This document shows positions 18,744 through 27,010 of a DNA stretch of 64,000 nucleotides, one piece after another. Numbering within the stretch: the first letter of the stretch is position 1; each line of letters opens with the position of its first letter. The DNA comes from UBA1672 sp964352665. GTDB lineage: Bacteria > Pseudomonadota > Alphaproteobacteria > Micavibrionales > Micavibrionaceae. The position numbers were made by a program, and so were the translations under genes. The stretch covers positions 124,001 through 188,000 of the forward strand of contig CAYGSJ010000002.1 of NCBI GenBank assembly GCA_964352665.1. Direction: 5' to 3'. The notes beneath the pieces are model-generated. The model searched no databases and had not been told where the DNA came from. It saw only the letters and a program-made list of their open reading frames with translations.

Positions 18744-19853
18744 ATGAGTACCAATCCTCAAATCACTGTTGTGCTGGTCGATGACTCAAGTGTGATCAGA
18801 AATGCACTGCGTCAGATTATCAACGCCGATCCCGAAATCGAAATTATTGACTCGGTTGCCAACGGAGAACTCGCCATACAAATTGCAGCTAGAAAAAAAC
18901 CGGATGTTATGCTTCTCGATGTAGAAATGCCTACCATGAACGGGCTGACAGCACTCCCGAAAGTACTGGAACACTCACCGGACACCAAAGTAATTATGTG
19001 CTCGAGCCTGACCGCCAAGGGCGCAGATACAACCATCAAGGCCATGGCACTCGGCGCTGTAGAATGCCTCGTAAAACCAAGCAGCGCACAAAATACCGGC
19101 CAAGACTCAGAGTTTTCTAACAACCTGTTAACTCTTATCAAATCTTTGGGCGGCGTAGAGACCCAAGGGAAAACCACGGCAAAAACAATACAGCCTGCCT
19201 CCGGTTCCCCATCAGTAATACAAAAAAAACATCACGATCGCCCTTCTTCTATAACTCTGAAACGCGATTCCGAAGTCTTTCAGGGAAAACCAGAAATTCT
19301 GGCCATAGGAAGTTCCACCGGCGGACCGCAAGCCTTGTTCAACGTCCTTGGAAAAATCGGAACCCCTGATATTCCGATTGTCATCACGCAACATATGCCG
19401 GCCACCTTCACAAAAATTCTTGCGGATCACATCACACAACACACAGGACTGGAGACGCATGAAGGCACAGACCACATGCCTGTCGAAAAAGGAAAAGTCT
19501 ATGTCGCCCCCGGCGGCAAACACATGGTTTTCAAAAAAACCGATAAGGGGCTTGTTATAAATTTAAATGACGGCCCACAGGAAAATTTCTGCAAACCCTC
19601 GGTAGAACCAATGATGAGATCACTTATAGACTACCACGACAAAAAAATTCTTTGTGTCATTCTAACAGGAATGGGCAGCGACGGCCTGCACAGTGCGCGC
19701 ATACTTTCTGAAAAAGGAGGACGCATTATTGCACAAGACAAAGCAACAAGTGTAGTCTGGGGCATGCCGGGTGCTGTTGCCAATGACGGAATATGTAACA
19801 AGGTCCTGCCACTAGATGATATTGGCCCTTTTATAAAGAAAATTATTCAATAA
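18744..19853 (+). CDS. cheB: Chemotaxis methylesterase/deamidase CheB
   Basis: Product of 369 aa: receiver domain (VDDSSVIRN, phospho-Asp59 in LLDVEMPTMNG), a linker with low-complexity sequence (about 140-175), then the CheB esterase domain. The catalytic residues are visible in AIGSSTGGPQAL (Ser), ITQHMPATF (His) and LTGMGSDG (Asp). It removes methyl groups from receptor glutamates for adaptation. cheR follows 17 nt later. Confidence 0.95.
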   Translation: MSTNPQITVVLVDDSSVIRNALRQIINADPEIEIIDSVANGELAIQIAARKKPDVMLLDVEMPTMNGLTALPKVLEHSPDTKVIMCSSLTAKGADTTIKAMALGAVECLVKPSSAQNTGQDSEFSNNLLTLIKSLGGVETQGKTTAKTIQPASGSPSVIQKKHHDRPSSITLKRDSEVFQGKPEILAIGSSTGGPQALFNVLGKIGTPDIPIVITQHMPATFTKILADHITQHTGLETHEGTDHMPVEKGKVYVAPGGKHMVFKKTDKGLVINLNDGPQENFCKPSVEPMMRSLIDYHDKKILCVILTGMGSDGLHSARILSEKGGRIIAQDKATSVVWGMPGAVANDGICNKVLPLDDIGPFIKKIIQ

Positions 19854-19870
19854 GGTGATAAGAAAACATT

Positions 19871-20704
19871 ATGAATATTGCAGATTTTGACATTTACCAA
19901 GCTCTTCTCAAACAAAACTCCGGCCTAGTCCTGACGCAAGATAAATCTTATCTGGTCGACTCACGCCTTAACCCCATAGCCAAAAAATGGGGCTATGAAA
20001 ACATCGATGCCATGACCACAATTCTGCGCGGAATGCCTCCGAAAGAGCTGATTACAGACATCGTAGAGGCCATGACAACCAACGAAACCTCGTTTTTCAG
20101 AGATACAAAACCATTTGAAATATTCAAAAACACTGTTCTTCCCTATTTTAAAAACAAACCCGATGGACAAAAAAAATTGCGCATTTGGTGTGCCGCAGCG
20201 TCCAGCGGTCAAGAACCCTACTCTCTGGCCATTACCCTTCAAGAAGAACAGAAAAACATGCCTGGCTGGAGCTACGAAATTCTTGCAACCGACATTTCCT
20301 ACGAAATTCTCGAGCAAGCCAGAGAAGGTGTCTACACACAATTCGAAGTACAAAGAGGCTTGCCAATCACCCACCTCATGAAATACTTCACACAAACAGA
20401 AACCAAATGGGCCATTAACAAAGAATTGAAGGACATGATTCAATATGACTTCTTCAACCTGCTTGATCCCATGAAAGAACTAGGACAATTCGACATTATT
20501 TTTTGTCGTAACGTTCTGATTTATTTTGACCCGCCTACAAAAAAGGAAGTGCTGGAAAAAATGCACGCACAACTCGCAGATGACGGCTTTCTGTTCCTAG
20601 GCGGTGCAGAAACAGTCATAGGCATTACAGACAGCTTTGGTACTGTTCCCGATAATCGCGGACTCTACGGAAAGACCGACGGTATCCATATCAAGAAACC
20701 CTAG
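19871..20704 (+). CDS. cheR: Chemotaxis methyltransferase CheR
   Basis: SAM-dependent methyltransferase that methylates receptor glutamates. The 277-aa product has the N-terminal helical domain (Arg in DSRLNPIAKKWG), the ETSFFRD motif, the SAM site WCAAASSGQEPYSLA near residue 107 and FCRNVLIYFDPP near 211, plus the C-terminal LGGAETV. It is the last gene of the operon. No receptor (MCP) or flagellar gene is in the window. Confidence 0.95.
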   Translation: MNIADFDIYQALLKQNSGLVLTQDKSYLVDSRLNPIAKKWGYENIDAMTTILRGMPPKELITDIVEAMTTNETSFFRDTKPFEIFKNTVLPYFKNKPDGQKKLRIWCAAASSGQEPYSLAITLQEEQKNMPGWSYEILATDISYEILEQAREGVYTQFEVQRGLPITHLMKYFTQTETKWAINKELKDMIQYDFFNLLDPMKELGQFDIIFCRNVLIYFDPPTKKEVLEKMHAQLADDGFLFLGGAETVIGITDSFGTVPDNRGLYGKTDGIHIKKP

Positions 20705-20721
20705 CTTATTGGTACTTACTA

Positions 20722-20752
20722 TTGCACTACGCCTGATTTCTGCTTATATAAT
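20722..20752 (+). promoter_or_regulatory. Possible promoter of purH
   Basis: TTGCAC at 20722-20727 with TATATA (17-nt spacing) overlapping TATAAT at 20747-20752, about 45 nt before the purH start. Confidence 0.4.
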
Positions 20753-20797
20753 CAGCGCTGCAAGGTGTTAGTGACATTTATATAAAAAGAGATTTTC

Positions 20798-22402
20798 ATG
20801 AAAAATGCCAAACTCAATGACCCAAGTGCAATTAAGATAAAACGCGCGCTTGTTTCTGTTTCCAACAAAGAGGGAATAGAGGATTTTGTACGCGAACTTC
20901 AAAAACACAATGTAGAAATTCTTTCAACAGGCGGTACTGCAAAAGCACTAAGACAGGCCGGTATAGACGTTGTCGATGTGTCCGACCATACAGGCTTTCC
21001 TGAAATCATGGAGGGGCGCGTTAAAACACTCCATCCCAAAATCCATGGCGCCCTGCTTGCAAAACGTGACGATAATACCCACATCAAAGCCATGGAAGAA
21101 AATGGTATAGAGCCCATCGATATGGTTGTGGTAAATCTCTACCCCTTTATGGATACAGTGCATAGCGGCGCCAGTTTCGCAGAGTGCATTGAAAATATAG
21201 ACATCGGTGGACCGGCGATGATCCGCGCGGCCGCAAAAAACTACAAATACATCACCGTCCTCACAGATCCTCAAGACTATGATCTTGTCATTGAAGACAT
21301 GGAAAATAATGACGGCGGCATCACTTTTAATAAAAGAGAGCAACTGGCCTTCACCGCATTCTCGATGACCGCCACCTATGATTCCAGCATTGCCGGATGG
21401 TTTGCTGGACATCGTGCAGTGCAATCACCAAGACGTATTAGTTTCTCGGGCACGCTTAAACAAAAATTGCGCTATGGCGAAAATCCCCATCAAAATGCAT
21501 CGCTCTACCTCATTGATGACAGCCTTCGTCCAGGCGCCGCACGCGCGACACAAATACAGGGCAAGGAACTGTCATATAATAATCTGAATGATACAGACGC
21601 CGCCTTTGAACTGGTCAGCGAATTTGAAGAACCAACCGTGGCCATTATAAAACACGCCAATCCATGCGGCGTTTCCAGTTCGGATACTGTCTTGAATGCC
21701 TATAAAAAAGCACTGATTTGTGACCAGACAAGTGCTTTCGGCGGTATTATCGCGGTCAACAAAACACTAACGGCCGAACTCGCACAGGCCATCACAGAAC
21801 GCTTTGTCGAAGTGGTAATCGCCCCCTCAATCGAAGGGGACGCCATCGATATCTTTAAGAAAAAGAGCAAAATCCGTGTCCTGACAACCGGAGAAATGCC
21901 TGATATAAAACAAAAAAGACGCATGGTCACACGCATTGCAGGCGGCCTTCTTGTCCAAGACCGCGACACCGAATTAATCGACGAAGAACTAATGAAAACG
22001 GTGACTGATCGCGAACCTACACAAAAAGAACTCAAAGACATGCTTTTCGCCTTTACGGTCGCAAAACATGTGAAATCAAATGCAATCGTCTACGCAAAAG
22101 ACGGTGCAACGGTCGGTATCGGCGCTGGCCAGATGAGCCGCATCGATTCTTCCCGCATCGCAGCATGGAAAGCGCAGGAATCCGCCAGAGACGCCGGATG
22201 GGACGAACCCCTCACAAAAGGGTCCGTTGTGGCCTCCGATGCCTTTTTTCCCTTTGCTGACGGGCTTTTAGCTGCCGCAGACGCCGGCGCAACAGCCGTC
22301 ATTCAACCCGGTGGGTCCATTCGTGACGAAGAAGTCATAGAAGCCGCAAATGAACGTGGTTTGGCCATGATTTTCACAGGCATGCGCCATTTCAAGCATT
22401 AA
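20798..22402 (+). CDS. purH: Bifunctional AICAR transformylase / IMP cyclohydrolase
   Basis: Catalyses the last two steps of IMP synthesis. The 534-aa product begins with the MGS-like cyclohydrolase domain (RALVSVSNKEGIEDFV, STGGTAKALR, GRVKTLHPKIHGALLAKR) and continues with the formyltransferase domain (LRYGENPHQNASLY, IIKHANPCGVSS, SAFGGIIAVN, end block VIQPGGSIRDEEVIEAA). All blocks are intact. It stands alone, downstream of cheR and before the unusual 22.6-33.9 kb locus. Confidence 0.97.
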   Translation: MKNAKLNDPSAIKIKRALVSVSNKEGIEDFVRELQKHNVEILSTGGTAKALRQAGIDVVDVSDHTGFPEIMEGRVKTLHPKIHGALLAKRDDNTHIKAMEENGIEPIDMVVVNLYPFMDTVHSGASFAECIENIDIGGPAMIRAAAKNYKYITVLTDPQDYDLVIEDMENNDGGITFNKREQLAFTAFSMTATYDSSIAGWFAGHRAVQSPRRISFSGTLKQKLRYGENPHQNASLYLIDDSLRPGAARATQIQGKELSYNNLNDTDAAFELVSEFEEPTVAIIKHANPCGVSSSDTVLNAYKKALICDQTSAFGGIIAVNKTLTAELAQAITERFVEVVIAPSIEGDAIDIFKKKSKIRVLTTGEMPDIKQKRRMVTRIAGGLLVQDRDTELIDEELMKTVTDREPTQKELKDMLFAFTVAKHVKSNAIVYAKDGATVGIGAGQMSRIDSSRIAAWKAQESARDAGWDEPLTKGSVVASDAFFPFADGLLAAADAGATAVIQPGGSIRDEEVIEAANERGLAMIFTGMRHFKH

Positions 22403-22457
22403 TCTCCCAAACCCTGAAAATCAGGTGTTTCGCGCAGAAATATTATGTATACAAAAA

Positions 22458-22526
22458 ACTTGCGCCTCTTTGCCCATTTCAGATACAATGGGCGCAAGTA
22501 AATAGAAAAAACACTAAAAAAAGTGT
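22458..22526 (+). other. Nested and competing hairpins between purH and the 637-aa gene
   Basis: ACTTGCGCC (22458-22466) pairs perfectly with GGCGCAAGT (22491-22499). Inside it, GCCCATT (22472-22478) can pair with AATGGGC (22487-22493), and the two stems share GGC at 22491-22493. A small ACACT/AGTGT hairpin follows at 22511-22526. No T-run follows either stem, so a simple intrinsic terminator is not supported. Confidence 0.5.
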
Positions 22527-22600
22527 ATGATATTAGGGTGGTAAGAGGAATAACGCGATACTAATAATACAGATTTCCCTTACACGATTACTTAACGAAT

Positions 22601-22638
22601 AATCCGTATCTTTGTTCTTTGAACAATAAGTTCGGATT
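22601..22638 (+). promoter_or_regulatory. Leader inverted repeat ending at the Shine-Dalgarno of the 637-aa gene
   Basis: AATCCG (22601-22606) pairs with CGGATT (22633-22638), enclosing TTGTTC (22612-22617) and GAACAA (22621-22626) around a three-nt loop. The right arm runs into the SD GGGGAG (22639-22644), so folding could affect translation, or the palindrome could be an operator. Confidence 0.5.
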
Positions 22639-22650
22639 GGGGAGTAAAAA

Positions 22651-24564
22651 ATGGGCCTTTTAAGCTGGATAGAAGACAAAGCAACCGGTGCTTGGGACGG
22701 CGTTTGTGCAGCAGGAAATGCCGTAGGGGATTTAGCAGTAGGAATAGGAAAAGGTGTCGCCGAAGTCGGTATGCAAATCGGCGGTACTGTTGTCGGAGGG
22801 GCCACAAAATTAGTCCGCGCCACAGGCGTCGATGTCGGCAGAGTCGAATGGGCTGAATCCCGCATAGAACAACAAGGTAATTTCTGTAAATACGTCTATG
22901 AAAATCCTGGGCGCGCCGGCGCACTCTGTGTACAGGGGGTTGTAAATGGCGTCACCAGCATTGGCGGGCTGGTTTTGGACGGAACACGTTTTATTATTTA
23001 TGACAACGGAATACGCCACGTTATTAATGCCGGATCCTATGTAGGTACAGGCGCCGTAAACCTTTTCAGGGATGAAGATAACCAAATCGAAGCACTGCAT
23101 CTGGATCGCCCCAAATTCATGACCTTCAGCGATCAACTCAATAAGTTAGGCACGATTAGCAACTATACAGATTCTGCCGTATGGCAACTACCACAGGAAT
23201 TCATTACCGATGCAGATGGAAATTTGATCCCTAACCCGAATATTGCTTATGAACGCGGTATTCTATACGGATCACAATTCATCACAGAAATGGTGATCAC
23301 AGCACCTCTCTTGGGCGGAGCCTCTGCACTATTAGGAGGAACACTTGCCGCTGGACGTGGCGTAGTTGCGTCCTCACGCATTGCCGCAGTCGCAAGCAAA
23401 TTCCCGGCCGCCACATCCATCGCAAATGCTGCAAGAGCAACAGGCACGATGGCTGCTACAGCCTTTTCAAAAGTCCCTCTGGTTGGAAACATGACCCGTT
23501 GGGGAACCGCTTCAACACTGGGTACGGCTAAAACAGCCAAAACACTGGATCGCCTTGAAGATGTCGTCGAAGCCATGGACAAATTAAGAAAAATTGAAAC
23601 AGCAAGAAAAGGCGGAAGCGCCCTTACAAACACGCTCTTTGCAAGAGCACCAAGAGAAGCACTCGCCCGCCGCGCTACAAACAGAGCCTTAGGAAGAACA
23701 CTCGCCGAGACAACTGCCGACGATCTAGCCTCACTGGCCGCACGAGGAAAACCGGCAGAAAAACTGGCCGCAGCACAGGAAAAACTGGCTGCTCTAAGAT
23801 CATCCGGCACGGCCTCTGCACAAGAACTTCAAAAAGCCGCCAAGGCCGTTAACAAAGCTACAGATAAAATGGAACGGGTTCTGGAACCCATCCAGGCTTA
23901 TGCCAAGGAAAGCGGATTAAAACTACCACCGACAGCCGCCCCACGAGCCGTAGCTGGTATGACCGCAGGCCAAAATGTATTGGAAACAGCAAGACTGTGG
24001 GGATGGCGCGCGCGTCGTGCAACCTCTCCCTTTGAGCAGGGATTGAGGACCGATATAACCATTGCGGGTGGAACAACCCATATGGAAATGGAACGTGATA
24101 AAGCCGAACAGAGAAAAGGGAACGAAGAATCACAAAAAATGAATTCAGAAGTCGGCTCAGAAGCATTAGAGCGCACAAGAAGCCTCTTCGACTTTGAAGT
24201 TGTGCCGCCACCACCCGGAAAATCCCGTACCCCTGATGCACAAGGTCAAGGATCAGGCCAGACACAGGGAGACACAGGACAAGGAACAGGTCAGAAAAAA
24301 GAAACAGGGACATCGCCTTTGCGAGGTGATTTTAAGGATACCAAACCAAAAGGCGCTCCCCCATCCGGCCAAAAAGATACTGATACAGGATCTACTGGCG
24401 GAGGAGATGATCGTGGCGGCCAGACATCCATGCTTTTTGACAACCGCGCACAAGCCATTGTTGTTCCAACCACAATGGCATTTACCCTTACAGACCAGCA
24501 AATGAGAGAATTGGAAGGGGCCATTGCCCGTATGGGCACAACTCCGGTTGGCGCAGGAAGGTAA
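22651..24564 (+). CDS. Large alanine/glycine-rich protein of unknown function, first gene of the unusual locus
   Basis: Product of 637 aa with no signal peptide and no recognised family. The N-terminus has amphipathic Gly/Ala/Val repeats (about 10-60: GNAVGDLAVGIGKGVAEVG). A hydrophobic segment lies at about 207-240 (ITAPLLGGASALLGGTLAAG). An Ala/Arg/Lys-rich, probably coiled-coil middle spans about 290-420. The linker rich in Gly, Gln, Thr and Lys is at about 520-590, before a short folded C-terminus. The composition resembles the two other large proteins downstream, although its N-terminus differs. SD GGGGAG precedes the ATG. Function unknown; membrane association is inferred. Confidence 0.75.
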   Translation: MGLLSWIEDKATGAWDGVCAAGNAVGDLAVGIGKGVAEVGMQIGGTVVGGATKLVRATGVDVGRVEWAESRIEQQGNFCKYVYENPGRAGALCVQGVVNGVTSIGGLVLDGTRFIIYDNGIRHVINAGSYVGTGAVNLFRDEDNQIEALHLDRPKFMTFSDQLNKLGTISNYTDSAVWQLPQEFITDADGNLIPNPNIAYERGILYGSQFITEMVITAPLLGGASALLGGTLAAGRGVVASSRIAAVASKFPAATSIANAARATGTMAATAFSKVPLVGNMTRWGTASTLGTAKTAKTLDRLEDVVEAMDKLRKIETARKGGSALTNTLFARAPREALARRATNRALGRTLAETTADDLASLAARGKPAEKLAAAQEKLAALRSSGTASAQELQKAAKAVNKATDKMERVLEPIQAYAKESGLKLPPTAAPRAVAGMTAGQNVLETARLWGWRARRATSPFEQGLRTDITIAGGTTHMEMERDKAEQRKGNEESQKMNSEVGSEALERTRSLFDFEVVPPPPGKSRTPDAQGQGSGQTQGDTGQGTGQKKETGTSPLRGDFKDTKPKGAPPSGQKDTDTGSTGGGDDRGGQTSMLFDNRAQAIVVPTTMAFTLTDQQMRELEGAIARMGTTPVGAGR

Positions 24565-24623
24565 CACCTTGAATAAAATACCATTTTCAAGACAGCACAC
24601 GTTCACCACAAAGTGCTTAGAAT

Positions 24624-24652
24624 TTGACAACAATAACCATTTCCGGTACTAT
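24624..24652 (+). promoter_or_regulatory. Promoter P1 of the duplicated module
   Basis: TTGACA at 24624-24629 and TACTAT at 24647-24652, 17 nt apart. The surrounding block TTTCCGGTACTATTGGCGT and the following A/T-rich stretch recur almost exactly before the 1855-aa gene, which supports a functional promoter. Confidence 0.65.
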
Positions 24653-24706
24653 TGGCGTAAATAAAAATAAAAAATAATATGTGGTGCTACAGGGGTTTGA
24701 ACTTAC

Positions 24707-26443
24707 ATGAGTAAAACCATACAACAATTCGTAAGAACACTTGCAGGTGAAGCATTCGCCTTAATGGATGATGTCACCCGTGCGAGTCTGCGCGAAGCGT
24801 TGGAAAATAGCGGCGATGATGTCGCACGTGGTTTTGACAACTGGTATAAAACAAATATTGATAATCTTCAGCAAGGCGCCATAAATTATTTTGAAAGCAA
24901 TGTCTTTAAAGTCAGGCTCGCCGCACATGCCGACTACCTCGGGTTTTATAGAGGCCTTGACGAGGCTCTGACCAGCACAGCAGATCAAATCGATATCGAA
25001 CCTTTACTCAAAAAATTTGGGGAGGCATCTGGCATTAGTCCTGAAGACGTTGCCAGAGAACGCGACGTTGCAATGAGCATGATAGAGGCACGCGAAGCCA
25101 CTATCAAAAAATTCGTTAACGCAGGTTGGGAACGAGAAGACGCAATTGAATTAATCTCGGCAGAAACAAGAAGAAAAACTGATGACATAGCAGAATCTGC
25201 AAAAGCTGCCGACTCATCAGGCGCAGCAGGAACAGCAGCACGTAATACAGCCGCAGACGCAGCGGGGACCGCAACCGACGAATTTGAGAAAAGACTAGGT
25301 GCTGTTGAAAGAAAGACACTCGGCAGAGGCGCACGCGTTTGGGTTAATGCGCATCGTGTCCTGACGATAGCAGGTCTGGGTACATTTGCCGCCAGTATTT
25401 ATGAATACAGCTCTGGCGGACAACTAACTCAAGGTACCGTAGAAGGCCTTATGGCTGCCGCAGAATATGCAAAAGAGCATGACATCCCCGGCGCAGAGGA
25501 AATTATTGATGCTTCCATCACCGCTGGTCATGCCATTCTGGGATATATGGGATGGAAATTTCAGGCCCTGCAAAATGGTGGTATTGCCGTTGCCTTAGGT
25601 GATGGTAGCGACGAAGAAATACAACGCGCCCGCGAGCTCGCCATTCAAGTGCAGGTGCTCAACGCACCCGCACTTATTTTTGATTTCGGCCTGCTTCTGC
25701 GGGAAAATAAAATAAGATATTCAGACTTGCCCCTCGAAGAGCAAGACCGGTTGCTGGCCGAATCTGTCCTCCAGAATATTACAAACAGAGCACAGTTTAA
25801 CGCCCTGAAAGACCACCCTGTTGATGAAGAATTTGTAAAAGGTTATTTAGCAAAAAACAGAGGCTTTTTCAGCACTGCTGTTATTCCGGAAAGAATTAGA
25901 ACCGCAATGGCTGCCGCTATACCGGAACTAAAACCAGAAAGATCGGCTACAGAGACAAGCCCTGCGGCTACAGCAGCAGCCCTCGCAGTCACAGCAGAAA
26001 CCGAAGAAGAGGAAATAGGACTACTCGCCTCGGCACGCAGAAAATTCAACGAAGCGACCCGAAGAGGACAAGAGGCTACAGAAAGAGAAAAGCTGGAACT
26101 AGCTCAAAGACTTCATGGCGTGGATTTTGCCAACATGTCGGGACCAAATACAAATACGGTGTCCTCTGCATTTAGTTTTGCGCGGGATAATACAGAAAAG
26201 CTCGGCCTTACCGGAATGAAGGGCGTGAAATTTATGGTGGTCAGCATACTCGCTGGAATCGTCGGCTTTTTCAATGAAAAAGCCGGTAAAGCCATACAGC
26301 GTTGGGCCATTGACGAATTTGGTATAAATGATAGACTTGCACAACTAGACCAGGGCTTCAAAAACAATGAGGTAGCAACCCAGTTTGGAGATAGTTTTGG
26401 TATCGGAAGAAATACAGCTGGGCTTGTTCCTGCTCCAACCTAA
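24707..26443 (+). CDS. Large protein with module-type N-terminal domain, 578 aa
   Basis: No known family. Residues 1-88 match the N-terminus of the 1855-aa protein at about 53 of 88 positions by eye, including the identical run NYFESNVFKVRLAAH. Weaker similarity continues to about 165 (RExxI...GW...DA), then an Ala/Thr/Asp-rich linker in both. A hydrophobic stretch lies at about 216-235 and a second near the C-terminus (about 505-522, MVVSILAGIVGFF), separated by an acidic Ala-rich region. No signal peptide. It has its own duplicated-type promoter. A 106-aa partner gene follows 27 nt after the stop. Confidence 0.8.
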   Translation: MSKTIQQFVRTLAGEAFALMDDVTRASLREALENSGDDVARGFDNWYKTNIDNLQQGAINYFESNVFKVRLAAHADYLGFYRGLDEALTSTADQIDIEPLLKKFGEASGISPEDVARERDVAMSMIEAREATIKKFVNAGWEREDAIELISAETRRKTDDIAESAKAADSSGAAGTAARNTAADAAGTATDEFEKRLGAVERKTLGRGARVWVNAHRVLTIAGLGTFAASIYEYSSGGQLTQGTVEGLMAAAEYAKEHDIPGAEEIIDASITAGHAILGYMGWKFQALQNGGIAVALGDGSDEEIQRARELAIQVQVLNAPALIFDFGLLLRENKIRYSDLPLEEQDRLLAESVLQNITNRAQFNALKDHPVDEEFVKGYLAKNRGFFSTAVIPERIRTAMAAAIPELKPERSATETSPAATAAALAVTAETEEEEIGLLASARRKFNEATRRGQEATEREKLELAQRLHGVDFANMSGPNTNTVSSAFSFARDNTEKLGLTGMKGVKFMVVSILAGIVGFFNEKAGKAIQRWAIDEFGINDRLAQLDQGFKNNEVATQFGDSFGIGRNTAGLVPAPT

Positions 26444-26470
26444 GAAAACACCAACCCGCACGGGATAACC

Positions 26471-26791
26471 ATGGTGAAATTACGATCAGGATTTCCAAAA
26501 AACAGCCTCTTGGCACAGTTAATGATGGATGTGTACGCCGATAAAAAGGCAAAGACAATTACAATCCTTTATGATCGGCCAATGCTGCAAGAACTTCTGG
26601 GGCTTGAATATATTCCTAAAAAAAGGCAGCTTTTCTTTGTTTTTCAACCCGGAAAATTACCCTTTGGCGCCCCCCTAAAGGATGACGTCGCTAAAATCAT
26701 GGAAAAAGTTGAAACCGTGACCCTCATCCACATGGATTTGGCAACAAAAAAACCGGTCTCCGGCATGGAAGTTCCGCTGACAAAACTATAG
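26471..26791 (+). CDS. Small module protein, 106 aa (family shared with the genes at 32613 and 33157)
   Basis: Unrecognised small protein. Its pattern is: charged beta strand (VYADKKAKTITILYD), LLGLEYIPKKRQLFFVF, a short helical stretch, LIHMDL, then GMEVPL. The same order and spacing recur in the 159-aa and 122-aa proteins (LEYDHDTQRITVF...GIEVEL; LEFDLDTYRLDFV...GIYVPL). Each copy directly follows a large module gene, so I infer a partner, chaperone or regulatory role. No signal peptide or membrane helix. Short SD-like GGGAT before the ATG. Confidence 0.7.
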   Translation: MVKLRSGFPKNSLLAQLMMDVYADKKAKTITILYDRPMLQELLGLEYIPKKRQLFFVFQPGKLPFGAPLKDDVAKIMEKVETVTLIHMDLATKKPVSGMEVPLTKL

Positions 26792-26924
26792 GTAAGCTGT
26801 TGTTAAATAAAGATAATATAAAATAAAATACCAGCCAACAGCAATTCGGCCTTTGCCGTAAAAAAAATATTAAAAATCAATCAGTTAACCCGCCAAAACA
26901 AAACTCGAAAAAACGCGATAAAGT

Positions 26925-26954
26925 TTGACAATACCCCCCTATTTCCGGTACCAT
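26925..26954 (+). promoter_or_regulatory. Promoter P2 of the duplicated module
   Basis: TTGACA at 26925-26930 and TACCAT at 26949-26954, 18 nt apart, within the block TTTCCGGTACCATTGGCGT that matches P1 except for one base. A GGGGTTTGAA stretch then precedes both start codons. Confidence 0.65.
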
Positions 26955-27010
26955 TGGCGTAAATAAAAAATAAAAATAATAACGCGGTGACTATTGGGGT
27001 TTGAATTTAT

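Noticed and set aside
23247..23810. Minus-strand 187-aa Ala/Ser-rich frame
   Set aside because: Reverse reading of the Ala/Arg-rich plus-strand gene; no start signal.
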